Shown here one piece after another: positions 22,868 through 35,393 of a DNA stretch of 64,000 bases. The number at the start of each line of letters is the position of its first letter. Position 1 is the stretch's first letter. Below the pieces are notes generated by a model. The model searched no databases, had not been told where the DNA came from, and saw only the letters and a list, made by a program, of their open reading frames with translations. This DNA comes from Xylaria sp. FL1777 (Eukaryota; Ascomycota; Sordariomycetes; Xylariales; Xylariaceae). The stretch is from contig MU400535.1 in assembly GCA_022578965.1 (NCBI GenBank), positions 124,001-188,000 on the forward strand, given 5' to 3'. The position numbers and the translations under genes are program-made.

Positions 22868-25655
22868 GCACGTTAATGATATTTCCGGTATTAATCATTG
22901 GGACATAAACGGGCGCTGATTAATTTGCGCAAAGGGGGGCGTCTACACACGAAGCGTCCATATTGCGAATGGTGGACACGTCCCGACGGCATAAGGTTTG
23001 AATTCGATGTGTCTTGACATGTATGGGGTAAAGATAAAAGTATTCTGGGATGATTCATGCCTTTCGTCGGAACTCTTATAACGCCCTCTATTGTCTCTGA
23101 CCTCTCACGCGACCAATCATCTGGTTCACGGCGCGCACTTGCATGTAGACTAGGAAGACTGGGAATGAGGAGGGTAAACACCTTCAACGACAAATGAAAC
23201 ACGATTTAAAAATAATTTGATATGAGTTTTTATCCTCCGTGCTGTCCAGAAAGCGTCGTATTTAGACCAGTATTTCTTCACGATTCTGCATAGGGATGAG
23301 CCTTGATTCCATATCGGCTTAGTTGTTCCCTGGCAGCCCTTAGATATAATATTGTAGGATCCAAAGTGGCCATTATATGAGAGTCTATGAAGACGCTTCA
23401 TAGTGTAGCGTTTCACAGCGATTCCCTAGAGTCGAAAAGAAATAAGACAGTTGATTATATGTAGCTAAATTATGTCCCAGTAAGAAACTAGGATATTTTC
23501 TTTATGGGACGCCCAAATCTAACCGGACGTTTTCAAGTGATCAGTCAGATTCAAACGGTAATTCGCCTCGAGCTCAAAACGTCGCAGAGGGAACGCAGAT
23601 CTCGCCGAGTGCAATGTATTTCCCGCGATCTAGTTCCCGGCATATTCTTATAAGACGGCCCATCCGTCAAAAATCTTCTCAATACGGGCGGGTGTCTATA
23701 GATTTGCCGTAGACTTTTCCGCGCCTTGTCTGACCGACTGGATTGGAACCATAAGTTAACTGTGCAGTGTATGTTGCATATCACTACCGTTAGTGCTATG
23801 GGTAGTCTTCCCGGCAAGTGATGCCTAGCATTCAACGTCCTAGAGCAGGACGTGTCGCAAGACTTCACGGCTTTTTATCGTGGTCGCGATATCTCAACCC
23901 AAGCTGAGTTGTAATCGCGCTGCAAGTCCTTGGGGGTGTCTTGTAGAACATAGGATTTGTAACATTTATAACATTCGTCTATCCCAAGATCTTGGCAAGC
24001 CAAGGAGACTCTATGGTGAGGGTTCGAATGCTGCGACGGACCAGCTGCATAAGGATTGTTAGAGTTTTGGAAAGAGAGGAGAGCGGACGTATTCGTGAGG
24101 CTATTTCGCGGGCTCGCTGTAGTCTCAATTAAAGATTTTTATAAATAGCTCATCTGGATGTTTCTCGAAAGTTTATTGAAGATCTCTTCACCGTCACGCG
24201 GCTTGCAAGGGGTATCCTGGAGTCGAGCTCGTTCGGAACGTTCGATAATATCTGCGCGGAAAGAATGCAAATCCGTATCTTGGATGAAACCTATCCTTGT
24301 CGGAGATCTGGATCGGTCACGTTTATCTCGTCTAACAGACTTAAATAAGACATGTCGAACTTCGTTCTTCCTAATTAGGGACAGCATGATGAGCGCGTCG
24401 GATTAAGTTTCTTACATGAATTGGTGTTGATGGCGGAGAGGGATGAGGCCACGGCAAAATGAGATGTTATGAAGGAGACGGTCGAGGATGCGAATTCAAA
24501 GGCTCTTGAAAATACTAGTATTCTTGAAATCCTAAGCAGGCAATTAACTCGGCGGTTGCTATTTTTATTATAGAGGATGCCCAAAATATATTTTGAAAGT
24601 CCGTTAATACAGTATTTATAACGCCTATCTACAAGGCCTTTCAAGTAAATTGCAGAGTGGCCATGAAATGCCCTTACCAATGTTGTAGATTAGGTAGCTT
24701 AATAGTTCAATAAGTCGGTATAGGCCTGTAGAGCCGAGTTTCCATAATATTTCAATGCTACCTATTGTTGCACTCTTTTTTTACATAAGTGGAAAGATTC
24801 AGAATGCTTCCTGTTGAATTGACCTGATAATTTGTAGAACATGAGTTGACTGATATACATACTCGCGATATGAGAACCACTATTCCCAGCGATCTTGTAC
24901 TCGACCAAGTACCCAGATTTTCAACTATGCGTAAGATGATTTGCCTCACACGTTGTGAGCTGGCCTCTTTCCCTATCTCATAAATTTTCTACTCAGGGTT
25001 GAAGACGGGAGTCTTCCTCGTGATACATCCTTACTGCGTACATCTGATGATTTACCTTGGCGCAGGATTAGTTCGTACGTATTGTGAGATACCGAATTGG
25101 CTTTTTATATCCCACCCCGGTCGGCGCCGAAAAAGTGTCTGGAAACCGCCTGATCACGACATAGCGAGCTACAAGAAATAGATTCTTCTAAGAAAAGCTC
25201 TTTCAATGCCAGCCAGTGGTTGGCACCTTTCCACCTTGGATAGCTAAGCCAATAGATGACATCACCATAACACCACAACCGTAACACCCACGACCATAAT
25301 ATCAACGCCATAGCGCCACCATACCGCAGTCCAAGCAAAGGTGGGGAACATAACGATCTACCTACAGGTATCTAAAACAAAGAATATGTGAGGGGAAGGT
25401 CTTCCTCCCATCAACATATCTATTAAGCATAATCAAGCCAAGGGTATCTGAGCAGGTAAGTAGGTCAGTAAGTAAACTCAGTAGGCAACCAGAGTCATCA
25501 GCCAAGTCTTGGACCTAGACCTCTTCGAACAGAACATAGGATTGATGTCAGATCGAAATCTGGATCCCTATTGAAGGCAAATACCCCTCCCATAAGAACA
25601 AGATCTATAAAATCATCAAACAATAGAAGCAGGACTCGCAAAGCCTCTCAACAAG
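22868..25655. other. AT-rich gene desert, possible decayed sequence
   Basis: About 2.8 kb with no gene I can support. Base composition is visibly more AT-rich and TpA-rich than the flanking genes, especially 23150-25000, as expected of old sequence decayed by RIP or drift. Overlapping frames on both strands at 24139-24406 (82 codons each) and on the minus strand at 24375-24680 look marginally protein-like but match nothing I recognise. No terminal repeats were found by eye. The last 200 bp are probably the promoter of the MDR gene. Confidence 0.4.
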
Positions 25656-26771
25656 ATGGCAAGCAACAGCAACAACCAGAAAAAAGAACAACAACCCAAT
25701 CCAAGCCCAAGCCCAAAGTCAAATACGATGCGCGCCTGGCTATACACCAAAGCAGGGAAGAGCCTAGCCTCGGCCCTGACGCTTCACCCAAGCGCCCGCC
25801 GCCCGCCTACGCCGCTCCCAGCAGACAAGCTGCTGGTGCGCGTGACGCACATGTCGCCGAACCCGGCAGACCACAAGGTGCCGGAGATAGGGCAGCTAGC
25901 TTCATTACTGATGACGCGCTCGTTCACGGCGTCGCCGGGGATGGACTACGCGGGCGTCATCGAGGAAGTCGGCGGCAGAGTTAACTCCTCTTCTTCTCCC
26001 GCGACCTACAAACCAGGCGACGCCGTCTTCGGGAGGATAGAGCAGACCCCCTTCGGGACCCTAGGCGAGTACATCCAGGCGTCCGCGACCGAATGCGTGC
26101 CGCTGCCCCCCTCCGTGTCCCCCGCCGCAGCCAGCACGCTGGGCACGGCGGCGCAGACGGCGTACCAGACGCTGGTGCCCTTCGTGCGCGCGGGCGCCGG
26201 CGACGAGGTCTTCATCAACGGCGGCAGCGGCGGCGTGGGCACGTACGCGATCCAGATCGCGGCGCGGGTGCTGGGGTGCGTCGTGACGACGTCGTGCTCG
26301 GCGCGCAACGCGGACCTCTGCGCCTCGCTGGGCGCGACCACGGTCCTCGACTACACGGCGACGGCGACGAGCGTGACCGAGGCCCTCCGCGCGCGCGGCC
26401 GCGTCTTCCGCCTCGTCGTCGACAACGTCGGCGGCAGCCCCGCGGATCTGTACACCGCTGCCGACGACTACCTCGTGCCCGAGGGCACCTTCGTGCAGAT
26501 CGGGGGCGACTTCTCGCTCTCCGCCCTGCGCGCCACCGTCTCGCGCGCCGTATGGCCGAGCGTCCTCGGCGGCGGCAAGCGCACGTATAAGTTCGTGCAG
26601 GTGCGTACGCGGCACGAGGATCTCGCGCAGCTGGCTAGGTGGGTGCAGGAGGGCAAGATCCGGCCTGTTATTGATGGTGACATTATCCCTTTTGAGGAGG
26701 CACCCAAGGCGTTCGAGAAGCTGAAGACGAAGCGCACGCGGGGAAACTTAGTGGTGAAGGTCTCAGATTAA
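25656..26771 (+). CDS. MDR-family NAD(P)H quinone oxidoreductase-like protein
   Basis: Intronless, 371 aa. A medium-chain dehydrogenase/reductase of the quinone oxidoreductase (zeta-crystallin, RTN4IP1/YIM1-like) type. The N-terminal GroES-like domain (about 25-160) contains MSPNPADHK and GMDYAGVIEEVG. The Rossmann domain carries the nucleotide-binding motif INGGSGGVGTYAIQIA, followed by DNVGG and FVQIGGDF. The catalytic zinc ligands of alcohol dehydrogenases are absent, so it is probably a zinc-independent reductase; the substrate is unknown. The first 24 residues are low complexity (Asn, Gln, Ser, Pro), and an ATG at 25728 (MRAWLYTKAG) is a plausible real start. The coding region, particularly 26080-26600, is extremely GC-rich compared with its AT-rich flanks. 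Confidence 0.88.
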   Translation: MASNSNNQKKEQQPNPSPSPKSNTMRAWLYTKAGKSLASALTLHPSARRPPTPLPADKLLVRVTHMSPNPADHKVPEIGQLASLLMTRSFTASPGMDYAGVIEEVGGRVNSSSSPATYKPGDAVFGRIEQTPFGTLGEYIQASATECVPLPPSVSPAAASTLGTAAQTAYQTLVPFVRAGAGDEVFINGGSGGVGTYAIQIAARVLGCVVTTSCSARNADLCASLGATTVLDYTATATSVTEALRARGRVFRLVVDNVGGSPADLYTAADDYLVPEGTFVQIGGDFSLSALRATVSRAVWPSVLGGGKRTYKFVQVRTRHEDLAQLARWVQEGKIRPVIDGDIIPFEEAPKAFEKLKTKRTRGNLVVKVSD

Positions 26772-27288
26772 AACCGTTCTCTCTCTCCCTCCTTTTTTTT
26801 TTGAGACTTCTTTTTCTCTCGCTTGATCATTGGATAAGAACCATGTGGATATCAATTGGGTTTTGAAGGCGTTACTATGGGATTGAATCAAGTCAACATC
26901 GAAGCATTTCATTCGGGTTATGGACAAGGCTTCAGCACTTTAACTAGCAAGAAAAACCAATATATATATTCGTCCTATCTATGCAAGACACTAGCATCTT
27001 TCCGACGGCCATGTCTAATGGTATTGTAAAACTAATCGTAAGGGCTCGTCGCGGCAGCTCAGGTCTATAATTCTTTGGTAGTGGGTCATTATATAGATTT
27101 GAAGGAATTTATATTTCGAGAAATAGGGCAATTCAAAGGTTAATTGCACCCATCTAAATTCCTACCTGCTTTGCTCTTCAAGACAAAGCTCGTTCAACGC
27201 CTGATATGATAATGCCTGGTTATGCTAGCAATGGAACGAGGAGAGGCAGAGTAGCTGCCAAATTAATGATAGGGGTACGCAAATCGCT
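26772..27288. other. Convergent 3' spacer
   Basis: AT-rich sequence between the ends of the MDR gene and HMG-CoA reductase, presumably 3' untranslated regions. No gene seen. Confidence 0.5.
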
Positions 27289-30200
27289 CTATCTCTTCTT
27301 TTCGGCGGCAGTGGTCATAGAGAGTCCACCAGGCGTCATTGCGCCACTTGGTGGGGCCGGTGTGGTAGAACGAGTTGGTGGTTGAGATCGATTGTGAGCC
27401 ATGTGTGCACTAACAAGGTGGCCAGCAGCGAGAGCGCTGCAAAGAGACAATTCGCCAGCAAGGACGGCAGCGCCAATAATCCGGGCAAGACGGCGAGCGT
27501 TGTCTCCAGGGTTTGTCGGGTGAGATCCTCGGACACCTAATAAGTCCAGCATGGCGCTCTGAGGTTCCAGAATCGTACCACCACCGAGCGTACCAACCTC
27601 GATCGATGGCATAGAGACGGCTATCTGGAGAGATCCGTTAAGACTAGAGAAGGGTTAGCAGATCGCGTTCATAGAAGCGTATGGAAGATATATGACCTAC
27701 TTCTTCATGGTGGTGATACAGTTGCCACTTTCAACCACCTGTGCCGGATCCTGTCCTGTTGCAAGGAAGATAGCAGCAACGATGTTAGAAGCATGTGCGT
27801 TAAAACCGCCGACAGATGCCGCCATAGCAGACCCAATAAGGTTCTTAGCGATGTTCAGCTCAACAAGAGCATCAACATCACTCTTCAGAACAGCTTTGAC
27901 CACATCAGGAGGAATAATAGCTTCGGCTACAATCGACTTGCCACGGCCGTCAATCCAGTTTAATGCTGCCGCCTTCTTGTCAATGCAGAAGTTTCCTGAC
28001 ACTGAAATGATGGACATATCATCGAAGCCAGCCTCATTAGCCATCACGCTCAATGCATGCTCCACACCTTTCGAAATCATGTTCATACCCATAGCGTCAC
28101 CAGTCGTCGTCTTAAAACGGATATAAAGATTAGTTCCGGCCATAGAGGTTTTCATGGTCTGCAGTCTAGCAAACCGAGACGTCGAGTTAAATGCTTTCTT
28201 CATCGTGTTTTGGCCTTCGTCTGAGTCAAGCCAGAGCTTAGCAGCACCAGCCCGTTCTAGAGTCTCGAAGCTAACACAGGGTCCACGGGTCATGCCGTCG
28301 CCAGTCAGCACAGTTACAGCACCACCTCCAGCATTGATGGCCTTCGAACCACGACTTGTACTGGCAACAAGCACACCTTCAGTGGTAGCCATAGGAATAA
28401 AATAGCTCTGACCGTCAATGACAAGGGGGCCGGCGACACCCACGGGGAGGGGCATATAACCAATAACATTTTCGCAGCAAGCACCGAGAACCTGATCCCA
28501 ATTGTAATTCTGGTAAGGTAGCTTTGACTGCTCTAGAAGACTCGTTGTGCCACCCGTTGCTCGTGTTCTCGAAATAATTGACCGCCGAACCTTGACAGCA
28601 CGTGTGCAATCTTTGAGACTCCTTTCCAAAGCGTATCCGGGGATTTTGCCCTTCAGAGATAAAGCGATAACCTCGCTATCACTCATTTCGTATATACGCT
28701 TTGCTTTGAGGAGAACATCTAACTCCTCGGGACTCCGCATAGTTTCAGGGGATGGAGGTGCCGAAGGGGGTTCCATAGGAATGGGAACGGGTGCTGGTTT
28801 TGGAGGAGCTCTTATTTGGACGCTCTCGTCATCAGTTTCAGCTGGAGTAACAGGCAGCGACGGCTTTCGTTTCGGTTGAATACCGCCCAGTGACAGTGTC
28901 GCTTGATCGCGAGGATCGTTGAACCTTTCAGCGGCTGCAAGGTCTTTGCGGTCAATAGGGTGATCCGGAGCATTTGGATCTTTGATTCCCCAGCGTGCGA
29001 CATTGAATAGATATCCATTGAGCGCGACGCTCATGGCAAGAGCAATTACAATCCATTTAGACAGTATCGGGTCTTCCAAACTCTCAAAGATACTGCCTAC
29101 CATACGTCCGCCTACGCCATATCGATGCAGCTGCGTGAAACCATATTCATCCTCTTGGCGGTATTCCGCCCCCGTGGACGGAGCTGCGTAATGTACCGAG
29201 GGGTATTCCAATTCATACTTGATGGGAGTAAGAACGGTTACCACCGTAGTTTTAGAATGACCTCTAGCGTTAAACAAAATCTCGTCCAGGCCGTTCGAAG
29301 CAACTTTGAAAGGATCCAAGGGAGGGAGGCTGACGACCCCTCCCAGGCCTCCGGACCACGATGTAACACCAGATAGGCCATTAGTTCTGAAAGGGATGGT
29401 AAAGATGTTTACGAGGTTGAGGCCAACGAAGCCAACGACCATCCAGAACTTGAATTTGGGTACACTGCCGCTCTTGGCATTCTTCCCAAACAAGGCCTCG
29501 CTAGCCCGATCTCCAGAGTCTCCTCTAGGCCAATCATTGCTGGAGGCAACATTCTCAGCAACTCGTCGACTAAAACCGTCATCTTCTAGAGCTCGGCGCT
29601 CCTCAAGGTGACGGCGCATACGGTTGACTTCGAGTTTGATGCTAAGAACGGCGGTGTAGAACGTAAAAAGAAGAATGCAGTCGAAGAATAAAATCCAAGC
29701 AGCCAGGAAACAGAATTGCTGAAGGCCTCCTTGCACGCCAGACGCAGCTCCAGCAACCAATATCACGATTTCGATGAGATAGTCGCGAACAATATTGAAA
29801 CCCGTGTCTTTGATAGCTCGCGACACAGCATACTGAATTACACCATCATTCGTACTGGAGATTGTCGACGACTTGCCTCCTTTGCCGGTCTGCTCGGGCT
29901 TTCTGTATTCAAGCGCATGAGATAGCACAGCGCTAGTCAAAGCAATATTCTTTTCAAAGCCAATCGTGACAACTAGGAAAGGTAGACCTTCCGAGAGCAA
30001 GACGAAACTGATAGGAACTCCAAGCTTGGTTGTGACGTTGAGACCAAAAAGGAACGCGAAAGTGGAGGAGAAGAGAACGCTGATTGCCAACCAAGCGTTT
30101 GAACCGAGCTTCTTCATGGATAAGAAGAGCGAAATGAACGTGAGATGCATAGAAAGGTAACCGAGAACCATGATGACAATGTCAAGTGTATCCGCATTCT

Positions 30201-30918
30201 TGAGCAGGTCTAGGAACTCGGAGTAGGCATTCTGCACCCAGCGTATAATGCTGTTGCTTGAATGGCCGCGGGCAACCTTCATAATCCATTTCTTCTGTTC
30301 ATCCTGGCCGGACTCGTTCTGACGCACTTCTTGGCTGGGGCCGTCGTTGGGGATCTCTTGGACAGCAGCGACAAATTCAGGAGCCTCGTTATACTTTACG
30401 GCAAAGGCCAGAGCGCTGTCCTGGGCATACGTAGCAATCGAGTTCGGGGTGGAAGGGAGATGGGCCACGGTTAGGTTGTCCGGGAGAGGCACAATATGCG
30501 CCAGAGGAGCTGTCTGCGCTGCATTCTCACTAGAGTCGGGGAAGACCAGAGTAATTAGAGCCAGATGATCAGCGTCCTGGGGAACCTTTGCATTGGAATC
30601 AGAAGCCTGCCACCTCCAGCCGGTCTCGGGACCAGCTCTCAGATTCCGGCTTCCATCCACCAGCGAGTCCCATTCAGCATTCCTTACGTTCCTCGTAGCG
30701 TCCAACAGACTCTCCTTCATAATGCCAACATAGGCGGTGCTGGCCAATAAGGCGATCAGAACGATGGTATGGACCGGGTGAGAACATGCAAGCTTGGAGA
30801 AGAATTGCAAAACGGGTGTGACTTTCTTATTCGCCTTGGAAGGAGGCGCATGGGGATCACTCGGCTGCTCACCGCGGAAGCGGGAGGGGAGAAACGAAGA
30901 GGCGGCAATCATGTTCAT
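27289..30918 (-). CDS. HMG1: HMG-CoA reductase (membrane form)
   Basis: Reduces HMG-CoA to mevalonate with NADPH, the committed step to ergosterol and other isoprenoids, at the ER membrane. Two exons, 27701-30918 and 27289-27643, give 1190 aa; the 57-bp intron splits an Asn codon ([15 protein letters not shown]). The N-terminal part has a membrane segment after residue 45, a large luminal-type loop, and then a cluster of hydrophobic helices (about 240-480) corresponding to the sterol-sensing domain. The catalytic half carries [28 protein letters not shown] (NADPH binding), [10 protein letters not shown] and GTLGGGT. The C-terminal catalytic His lies in [13 protein letters not shown]. Phosphorylation or sterol control is typical of the family but not visible here. 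No terpenoid cluster surrounds it, so this looks like the primary-metabolism copy. Confidence 0.96.
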
Positions 30919-33527
30919 GACTACGTCGACTGCATTAGAGACGTCTCTGTAATATGCACTTCGTCGAATGATGCGTTAGTTCTAGTACAAATAGCGCATT
31001 ATACCGGGTATCGATTACTCCCAGTGAGATTTATACGACCAGAGTGAGATGTGGGGAAAGGAAAGGCCTGGGGGTTGAGAGGGAGTCTAAGACAAGAGTT
31101 CTTTACCTATATAGAGGTCTCACACACGGTGAGAGTAGTGAGGGTGTTGAAACCGTGCCAATGAGAAGACGGCGTGGGAGGCAATGCCGTGTCACTCTAT
31201 GTCAAAGTGAAAGAAACAGGGTACTGGATATGGCTCATCGGCAGGTTGTCGGAGTTCTCAATGCCTCTGTCGGTGTGGGGGCCGAAGCTGATCAAGGTCA
31301 CCAGTTGATACACCGGGTTGATGTCGTTCGGCTTGACCAAGGACTGGCGACAATGAAAGGCCGCGTGAGGGTGGCGCGAAGGGGAGAGAAAGAACCCAGG
31401 ACAGGAGAAAAGAGAAGCGGATAACGAAGGGGTAGTGAAGGGGGTGGGATGGTGGTAATTGAGATTTAGACAGACTCGGGCTGGTGAAGAGAAATTTAGT
31501 GGGTTTATCGTGAGGCTTCGGCATCTTTAAAGGGCCCCTAAAATTACAAATATGGGCCCACCATGACCGCTGGCTCCTGGCAGTAGCGCACTCCTGGTTC
31601 TGTCCTATCTAGTGCTGTCCTGGGTACCCAGAATACCCACCTGCAGATGTACTACCATACCACCCCTGTCGGACGTACTGTACCTGGTAGTTGTAAGTAC
31701 GCAACCGTGAGTTTAGCATGCGCTAGCCGCTAAAGATACCCATGGAGAACATCTGAACCTCTCAGTTGTCTCTGAATACCCCAAAGCGAACTGCTCATTG
31801 AGGGTAATACGGAAGTCTTTGATCTCTGTTTGTTGCCGATATCGCCTAAAATGACAAGTATTTAGTCCGTCTACGCCTCTTTCCATCTTTAGTATGTTCC
31901 CTCCCGTTGGAAAACTCTAATGGACGTTTAGATATTCTGTCTACTGTACATTGTGTACCTACATATGACATGGCGCACAATACATGAAACTTAAGATATT
32001 GAATTTCAGTTCACCATGGATGAGCTTTCCAGCTCCCAAGTCTTCAATAATACCGCCATTATACATATACTACTACACGGTAGGTGCCGTGGAGATTTAC
32101 GTAAGCGTCATCTACCATTTACTCTAGAGCCATGTACCGGCAGTAAGACAAGAACTTTGGAGCGGATGGCCGTGGAAGACAAAAACCATGGGTCACGGTC
32201 AACGTGGACCGATGAAATAGCCGTATACTTTACGCTATACTCCCGGCTATGTGTTTATTGTACAGGATATGAAACCCTAAGCCGAGACACCTCACGAACT
32301 AAACGCTCTGCTCGTGCAAGACTGACAATGCCTTATCCCTACTTGAAGTGAAGGTGGGGAGGGCGCATGCATGATAACTATACTAAAACATCTACCAATG
32401 TGTATATACCGGTACTAGTATAGATGGAATGCCACCTACTGACACCTCTTCTAAAAAGGGTTCAAGCCGAACAAAGTATGAAGTGCCTAAGTAGAGACAA
32501 TTACAACGTTCTGCTATACTACAGATAGCTATGGCATTCTCGTATGGTTACTTGAGTCCAGTGCAAGGCACTTCAGTATTATGGCGATGGATATAGACAT
32601 ACTACCTATGTTTTGCTATTAAGACACACATTACATCTCGACTTTTTTCAGCATCTGTGCAAATAATTGGTAGGGATGTATACCTGGTATACTAAATGCT
32701 GACAATCTTACTGCGTAGTATACGCTACATTATCTACACTTCCTTAGGTAGGTACGCTAGATAGATACCTGTCTAAGTAAATACCTACATAATCAACTGC
32801 GCCAGTACGGCGCAAAGCAGAGAGCATAATCCAGTGGATCTCCCACAAGCTAATCAATGGATCATATTCCCGGTTGCTTACTCACCAACAATAAGGTGGC
32901 ATAGAAAAAAAAGCCAAAACATTGTGAGAATTAAGGCAACTCCCCGGGCCTATTATGGTGAGGTAGGTAGTACAGAGATTACTCATGCAACCAACTTAAA
33001 TACTGTGTAAGATAATCACGAGCGCATTGTGGCAGCAAACCAAGACAGCTGAGGGGCACGATCGAATTCCTTTGGTAAGTGATTATTTCGCAATTCGTGG
33101 GCATGACTGCTCCCTAAGTACTATAAGAATGCGGCGAGAAATGTCATGATGTAATTTGTAAACAGCGTCGATCATGTACAGTGTTGGCGCCGAACGCGAT
33201 AAATCCATCGTATCACAAAAGGTAGATGTGTTCGGGTGATAGCGTATTCGGCTGTCAAAAACCGGCAAGCATCCGAATCCGAAGCCTGGGAGGCTACTGG
33301 AGAGAGATCTGGACTAGGAAGATAGATACCCGGTCTAGAATCTGCAAGCACTGAACAAAGAGTCTGACATCTGACAATGTGGCGGATGATGCAAGCGAAA
33401 GCATTGACCTCCAGTAGATATTGCCACAACCGTTGGTAAGAGATACAATATGCGTAGATACATAGATGCATAGCTGACTACATGCTTCGAATCCACGGAC
33501 CCCTCCACAATCGTCTCTCCGACCTAC
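30919..33527. other. Intergenic spacer, HMG-CoA reductase promoter at left
   Basis: About 2.6 kb without a gene I can support. The first 600 bp probably hold the HMG-CoA reductase leader and promoter. The rest is AT-rich with TACCTA/TAGGTA words, for example 32745-32790. Small frames here show no family pattern. Confidence 0.45.
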
Positions 33528-34303
33528 CTATTGTGGTGCAGTGGCGGTCATCAAGCGAAGGACTTCCGGGCTCTGCATGCTTACAATCTTAGCGCCCGAT
33601 CCCTCCTCGACGGCCTTCTTGCACAGAGCCCAGCCGCCAGCGTCGACGGGCCTGGTGCACTCCTCAATGAGGTAAGTCCGAAATCCTTCCTTGGCGGCGT
33701 CTTCCGCGCAGCTCTTAACACAGTAATCACCGGCCAGCCCCACCACGTAGACGTCAGTGACGCCGTGGTCGCGCAGCAGCGTCGCCAGCCCGCTGTCGCT
33801 CACGCGCGGCGCCACGAACGGGTCGTAGAAGGGACTGTACATCTCGACGCGTCGGTCGGTGCCCTTCTCGACGATCTTGTCGAGCTTCCCGGCCTCCAGC
33901 TCCGGCACCAGCTCCGCCCCGTTCGTGCCCTGCACGCAGTGCACCGGCCACAGCCGCGACGAGTAGCTCTCGCTCGGGTTGTCCGGGTTCACGATGGTCA
34001 CGAAGTCGACGAACGGCTGCTTGCCCGCATGATTCGCCGCGAACGAGATGTGGTCTCGAGGGTGCCAGTCCTTGGTCGCGACCTTAAGGACAAACGGTAA
34101 CCCGAGCAGCTTGTTGATTGGCACGACAACGTCACGGCCTTCAGGAACGGCCAGCGAACCCTTCTATTTATTACTCTCTGTAAGTGGATTCTCGCAGACC
34201 CAGAATTTCGGGACAGGGCAAATTAAGTAAGTATACACACCGGAGGACAGAAGTCTTCTTGTACGTCCACCACAATCAATGCGGGTCTAAAATCGTCTGC
34301 CAT
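33528..34303 (-). CDS. PNC1: Nicotinamidase (isochorismatase-fold, Pnc1-like)
   Basis: Hydrolyses nicotinamide to nicotinate in NAD salvage. Exons 34241-34303 and 33528-34163 give 232 aa; the 77-bp intron falls after DFCPP and continues KGSLAVPEGRDVVVP, exactly the family junction. The catalytic triad is visible: Asp in VDVQEDF, Lys in VATKDWHPRDHISF and Cys in GLAGDYCVKSCAEDA. The metal ligands are the Asp of DVQEDF plus the Asp-His and His of DWHPRDH. The coding sequence is GC-rich at third positions and produces a long meaningless frame on the opposite strand. No other NAD-pathway gene is near. Confidence 0.94.
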
Positions 34304-35393
34304 GTTGATGGTGTATTAAACTTGTAGAAATGGGCGTCTGCCTGTTGTTTGATGCTGCCGCCCCTATCACCTCAATTCTTCTACCTAAGCCTACCGTTAG
34401 CCCTTTTCTTGACTGCTAGTGACAGCCTGATAAGCTCAAATGAGGGGACGATATGAAGTTTCTCACTTCAAATGAGTTAAGGACCCTGTTATTTTGCTTA
34501 GGTGGTTTCTGCAGACTGGCTGGTGCAGATAACGGGTACGAAAGGGATAATACAGTCAGCGCGGGGCTCATCTACGTTTTAGCCCAGCTCAAAAATCAAT
34601 GACTAAGACAAGATAGCTAACAACTACAACAACTACCTACCATAAGACAACTTAAACTCAAGGAGAGACATTCTCTAGTGAAATAAAAGGTATCATTCAT
34701 CCTATACAACATAATATAAGTCTATATCGCTTTCTTGTCCAATGCTATTCCTGAGTCGCCCGGAGCTCACATTGCTATGAAAGTTTTATCCCAGTGTCAA
34801 ATTGTCATAATACGTCTAGGTAAAATACTTCCTTTTTTTCTTATACATACCCAGAACTGAGAGGGAACCCCTTATTTTCAGCTTACGTGTAACACGATCA
34901 TGTTATGTCTTCACAAGGCGATGGGCATATCACGGCCTGTCGCAGAAATTGAGACATACCTTAACAACTGTGGTCAAAGTCCGAACTAGAAGAGTCTTCG
35001 AACAAATAATTATATTATAAAATGGATATCTATCCGAACAGGTTTACCTATTAAAGAACTCCGAATGAGTGAGGTAAATTGCAAGCAGTTGTGTATCTGA
35101 AACTTGCGAATGCGAGGGTCCAACAAAGGGTTGTTGAGTTAAGGGAACGGGATTAAAAAATAGCTGAGTCTTAGGATTTTAGGACGGTCCTTAGTCTTCA
35201 GGGGTCGTCTCCCAGAACCTTGGAAGTTAGTGACGATAGCGGTGGTCGTCCTCTCCTAAACTCACCCAACAACACTGCCGCAGCCCATTACATCCATACC
35301 GGTCCTTTTTTCTTTTCGCTATCACTTTATGCTCGTAACACGTCACGATCAGTCTCGTCACACCATCCAATCCAATCTCCTTAACTCCCGAGC
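34304..35393. other. Intergenic spacer, no gene seen
   Basis: About 1.1 kb of AT-rich sequence between the nicotinamidase promoter and the 3' end of the hydrolase gene. Nothing recognisable. Confidence 0.45.

Noticed and set aside
24139..24680. Minus-strand gene or transposon fragment
   Set aside because: The frames do not join through plausible splice sites and match no family I know, so they are mentioned only as a possible relic.
26061..26615. Long frames antisense and overlapping the reductase gene
   Set aside because: They arise from extreme GC bias and have Arg/Ala-rich composition without motifs.
33531..34100. 189-codon plus-strand frame opposite the nicotinamidase
   Set aside because: The minus-strand frame has all the catalytic residues; the opposite frame is a GC-bias shadow.
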